Part shown: piece by piece, positions 62,185 to 64,000 of the stretch
Layout: every line of letters starts with the position of its first letter
Numbering within the stretch: position 1 is the first letter of the stretch
Source of the DNA: Amphibalanus amphitrite
Lineage: Eukaryota; Arthropoda; Thecostraca; Balanomorpha; Balanidae
Direction of reading: 5' to 3'
DNA length: 64,000 bases
Assembly: GCF_019059575.1 (NCBI RefSeq)
Contig: NW_024881984.1
Location: 409,371-473,370 of the forward strand
Position numbers and translations under genes: made by a program
Notes under the pieces: model-generated
Seen by the model: the letters and a program-made list of their open reading frames with translations, nothing else
Told to the model about the DNA's origin: nothing
The model's database searches: none

Positions 62185-63829
62185 CGTCCAATGTCCAGCG
62201 AGAGGTGCAGAAAGGGAGAGCACAACTGTTTCGAGTCGGCAGCGTCTCGGAGGGAGAGGGTGCTCTCGGCCAACCTCGCCCAGGGCCTCTACCCGGATTT
62301 CATGAAACTCAACCCCAAGGTGAGTCAAAGCACCGATGCAAGTAGGGCATTGACATAAGCTTACACATTCAACTGCAGCTGTCTTGCGCTTTACAACGAA
62401 CTTAAATTTAAACCAGGTTATGCTGCTTATTTCCACGCTAGATCCACGGTGCTCGAGTTCACAGTCGAGTAATTTGCTAGGAGGTAATAGTTTCATATCG
62501 TTATCATATCATATCGTATCATAAATGCTGTTCATTTTCACAGCGAATGAAATTTAAGAACTGGACCATCCAAGAGTTAATGATGATGATAAAACCTACG
62601 CTGTTTTTTTTTTTAATTCACATCAGTTCCAGCATAGACTTTGTTAACCATAAACTCGCTAATGCTGTCGTTTCAGCTGAACGAGTTCGTCGCCGCCTCG
62701 ATCCTGGAGAAGCTGCGACTGAAGGGTCTGGCGGCGCCGCTCCACCTCTACAAGGGGCGCTACCTGCCCTCCGACGTCCTAGCCGGTAAATCGATTTTAA
62801 GTCCGCCGTATTCTGCTGCAGGCTGTGACGCGACATCGTGGGAGTTTATACAAGACAAACATAAGCGAATTAAAGTGTTACGTTTAAAACCCTGAGGAAA
62901 CACGAATTTCACCAAGCTTGCGGCATCTGTACATATGTTCACTATGCAGTGCTGGTTGAACAAGAAAGATCTGATTTGGGCTTTCGTTATCGTAACTGCA
63001 ATACACAGGCAGATAGTCTCATTGCTTCGACATGCCCATGTATCGACTACCCCCCCCCCCCCCCCCCCCTCCCCGCTTTTTGAGTTCCATGGTGAGTTCC
63101 ATGGGCCTATCTTAGCTCATAGCTCATCAGTATTTCTTTTCTAATTCATCGTGCCAATTCAGCAACTAACATTCCCATCTCCACAGACATGGTGCTGAAG
63201 CCGAAGAAGAAGAAGGTAACGGACCGCTACTATTTCGGCTACGTCCCGCCGCCGAACCGGCCGCGAATCAGCGCTGAGTTCCGGCGGTACCTGCAGCAGT
63301 TCAGTGAGCGGCACAGGGCGGAGGAGAGTGACATGTGCTACAGCTACGTGAGTAGGATCACAACAGTGAGAGCAAGGCCATACCTATATTAGGAGTGAGA
63401 GTAGAGTTGCGTAGACCGATCGGGCTTGTTGGATTTTGTGACGATAAAGTGGGGCTAATGTACGTGCAATGTGAATGCATTTCCTTGCAAGACTACGATT
63501 TACCGGATGGCCCAAAATAGCATGTAAAGATATAATCAGCCGTGAGCGCATACATTACACCGGCGACATCACATGCCAGATCATAGGTGTGGAATAAGAA
63601 TCATCAAATGTTCCCCATATGACCGGCTATGGTTTCAGCAGCATCGAAGGCGCTCACTGTACCTAATCCCTCTCTTTCACAGGCGATGAAGAAGGTGCGC
63701 AGACTGGCGGCAGAGAGCGCCGGCCAACACCTGTCGCTTCCTCAGACTCTGGCCGAGGTGGTCAGGGCACAGGAGGAGCCGGGATTCGGGGTGAAGAGAC
63801 TCCGTCGGCCGCACACCGCCGTCATCTGA
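62185..63829 (+). CDS. Unrecognised four-exon gene, ~181 residues
   Basis: Exons 62185-62319 (acceptor TTTTCAG, ATG at 62191), 62677-62785, 63187-63347 and 63683-63829 (TGA). All introns are GT-AG and phases 0, 1 and 0 agree. The product starts MSSERCRKGEHNCFESAASR, continues GLYPDFMKLNPK, LNEFVAASILEKLRLKGLAA, LYKGRYLPSDVLADMVLKPK, a KKKK run, then VTDRYYFGYVPPPNRPRISA, FRRYLQQFSERHR and ends HTAVI. It is mostly helical and basic, with no signal peptide or membrane segment. The splice site 6 bases before the ATG implies a non-coding or further coding exon upstream. I do not recognise the family. Conserved-looking codon use and clean splicing make it a real gene. Confidence 0.8.
63051..63069. 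repeat. Poly(C) run in intron 2 of the 62-kb gene
   Basis: About 19 consecutive C, close to the 3' part of the intron. Similar homopolymer runs of 9-14 G or C dot the window. Confidence 0.95.
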
Positions 63830-64000
63830 GTAGGTGGCAGCACCAGCGCCTAGGCAGAGGGCGCTGCAGGCAACCGGTGGCCACTGCCGAGGATGAGAGC
63901 ACGGAAGCTGAGAATGTCGAATGCCGACCACTTACACCTCGCTTGTTTTGGTTAATTGACTCATCACAATTGTTTCAAGTTGGTTTTGAGTAGCTACGTG

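Overview
The window is animal nuclear DNA: GC-rich coding exons split by AT-rich introns with GT-AG boundaries, AATAAA signals, two eukaryotic tRNA genes and many MITE-type elements. An arginine kinase (the phosphagen kinase of arthropods and many other invertebrates), a Fer3-type bHLH gene and a TCAGT initiator-like start point to an arthropod, probably a crustacean. The species cannot be named from sequence alone.

Layout. (1) 1-3573, + strand: the last two exons of FANCI (Fanconi anaemia ID complex). (2) 6528-34463, + strand: a ~27-kb gene whose 17 exons join in consistent reading phase into a protein of about 1,378 residues. It has a short basic N-terminus, four tandem modules (hook helix, two ankyrin repeats, an RG..YY..P linker), and a complete arginine kinase domain in one last exon. 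Two extra exons that end in stop codons (12580-13581 and 26236-27198) could give kinase-less isoforms. The promoter has a CRE palindrome and an RFX X-box-like site. (3) 38872-42163, + strand: a second, degraded or mis-assembled gene of the same hook/ankyrin family, with two single-base frameshifts and no kinase. (4) 44437-45938, - strand: a Fer3/FERD3L bHLH gene, perhaps with a first exon at 55044-55234. (5) tRNA-Cys(GCA) and tRNA-Gln(TTG), both - strand, at 49.7-50.5 kb. (6) 56509-57456, + strand: an acidic, disordered, single-exon ORF. (7) 62185-63829, + strand: an unrecognised four-exon gene encoding about 181 residues.

Non-coding DNA is dominated by short non-autonomous transposons. The most striking group has at least eight members, with TTAA (or a one-base variant) at both ends and piggyBac-like ends starting CCC. 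Just inside the ends sit G-run/short palindrome/C-run hairpins, and the interiors are dense in AGGTCA half-sites and TGACGTCA palindromes. One copy has split a minisatellite exactly at a TTAA, and one sits in the TTAA of another element. Two hAT-type MITEs with perfect 8-bp duplications, a TA-flanked MITE and a TA-flanked foldback element are also present.

How the genes may work together: FANCI, Fer3 and the ankyrin-kinase gene are functionally unrelated neighbours. The ankyrin-kinase protein plausibly tethers ATP regeneration from phosphoarginine to a scaffold. The X-box suggests, but does not prove, a ciliary or flagellar setting.
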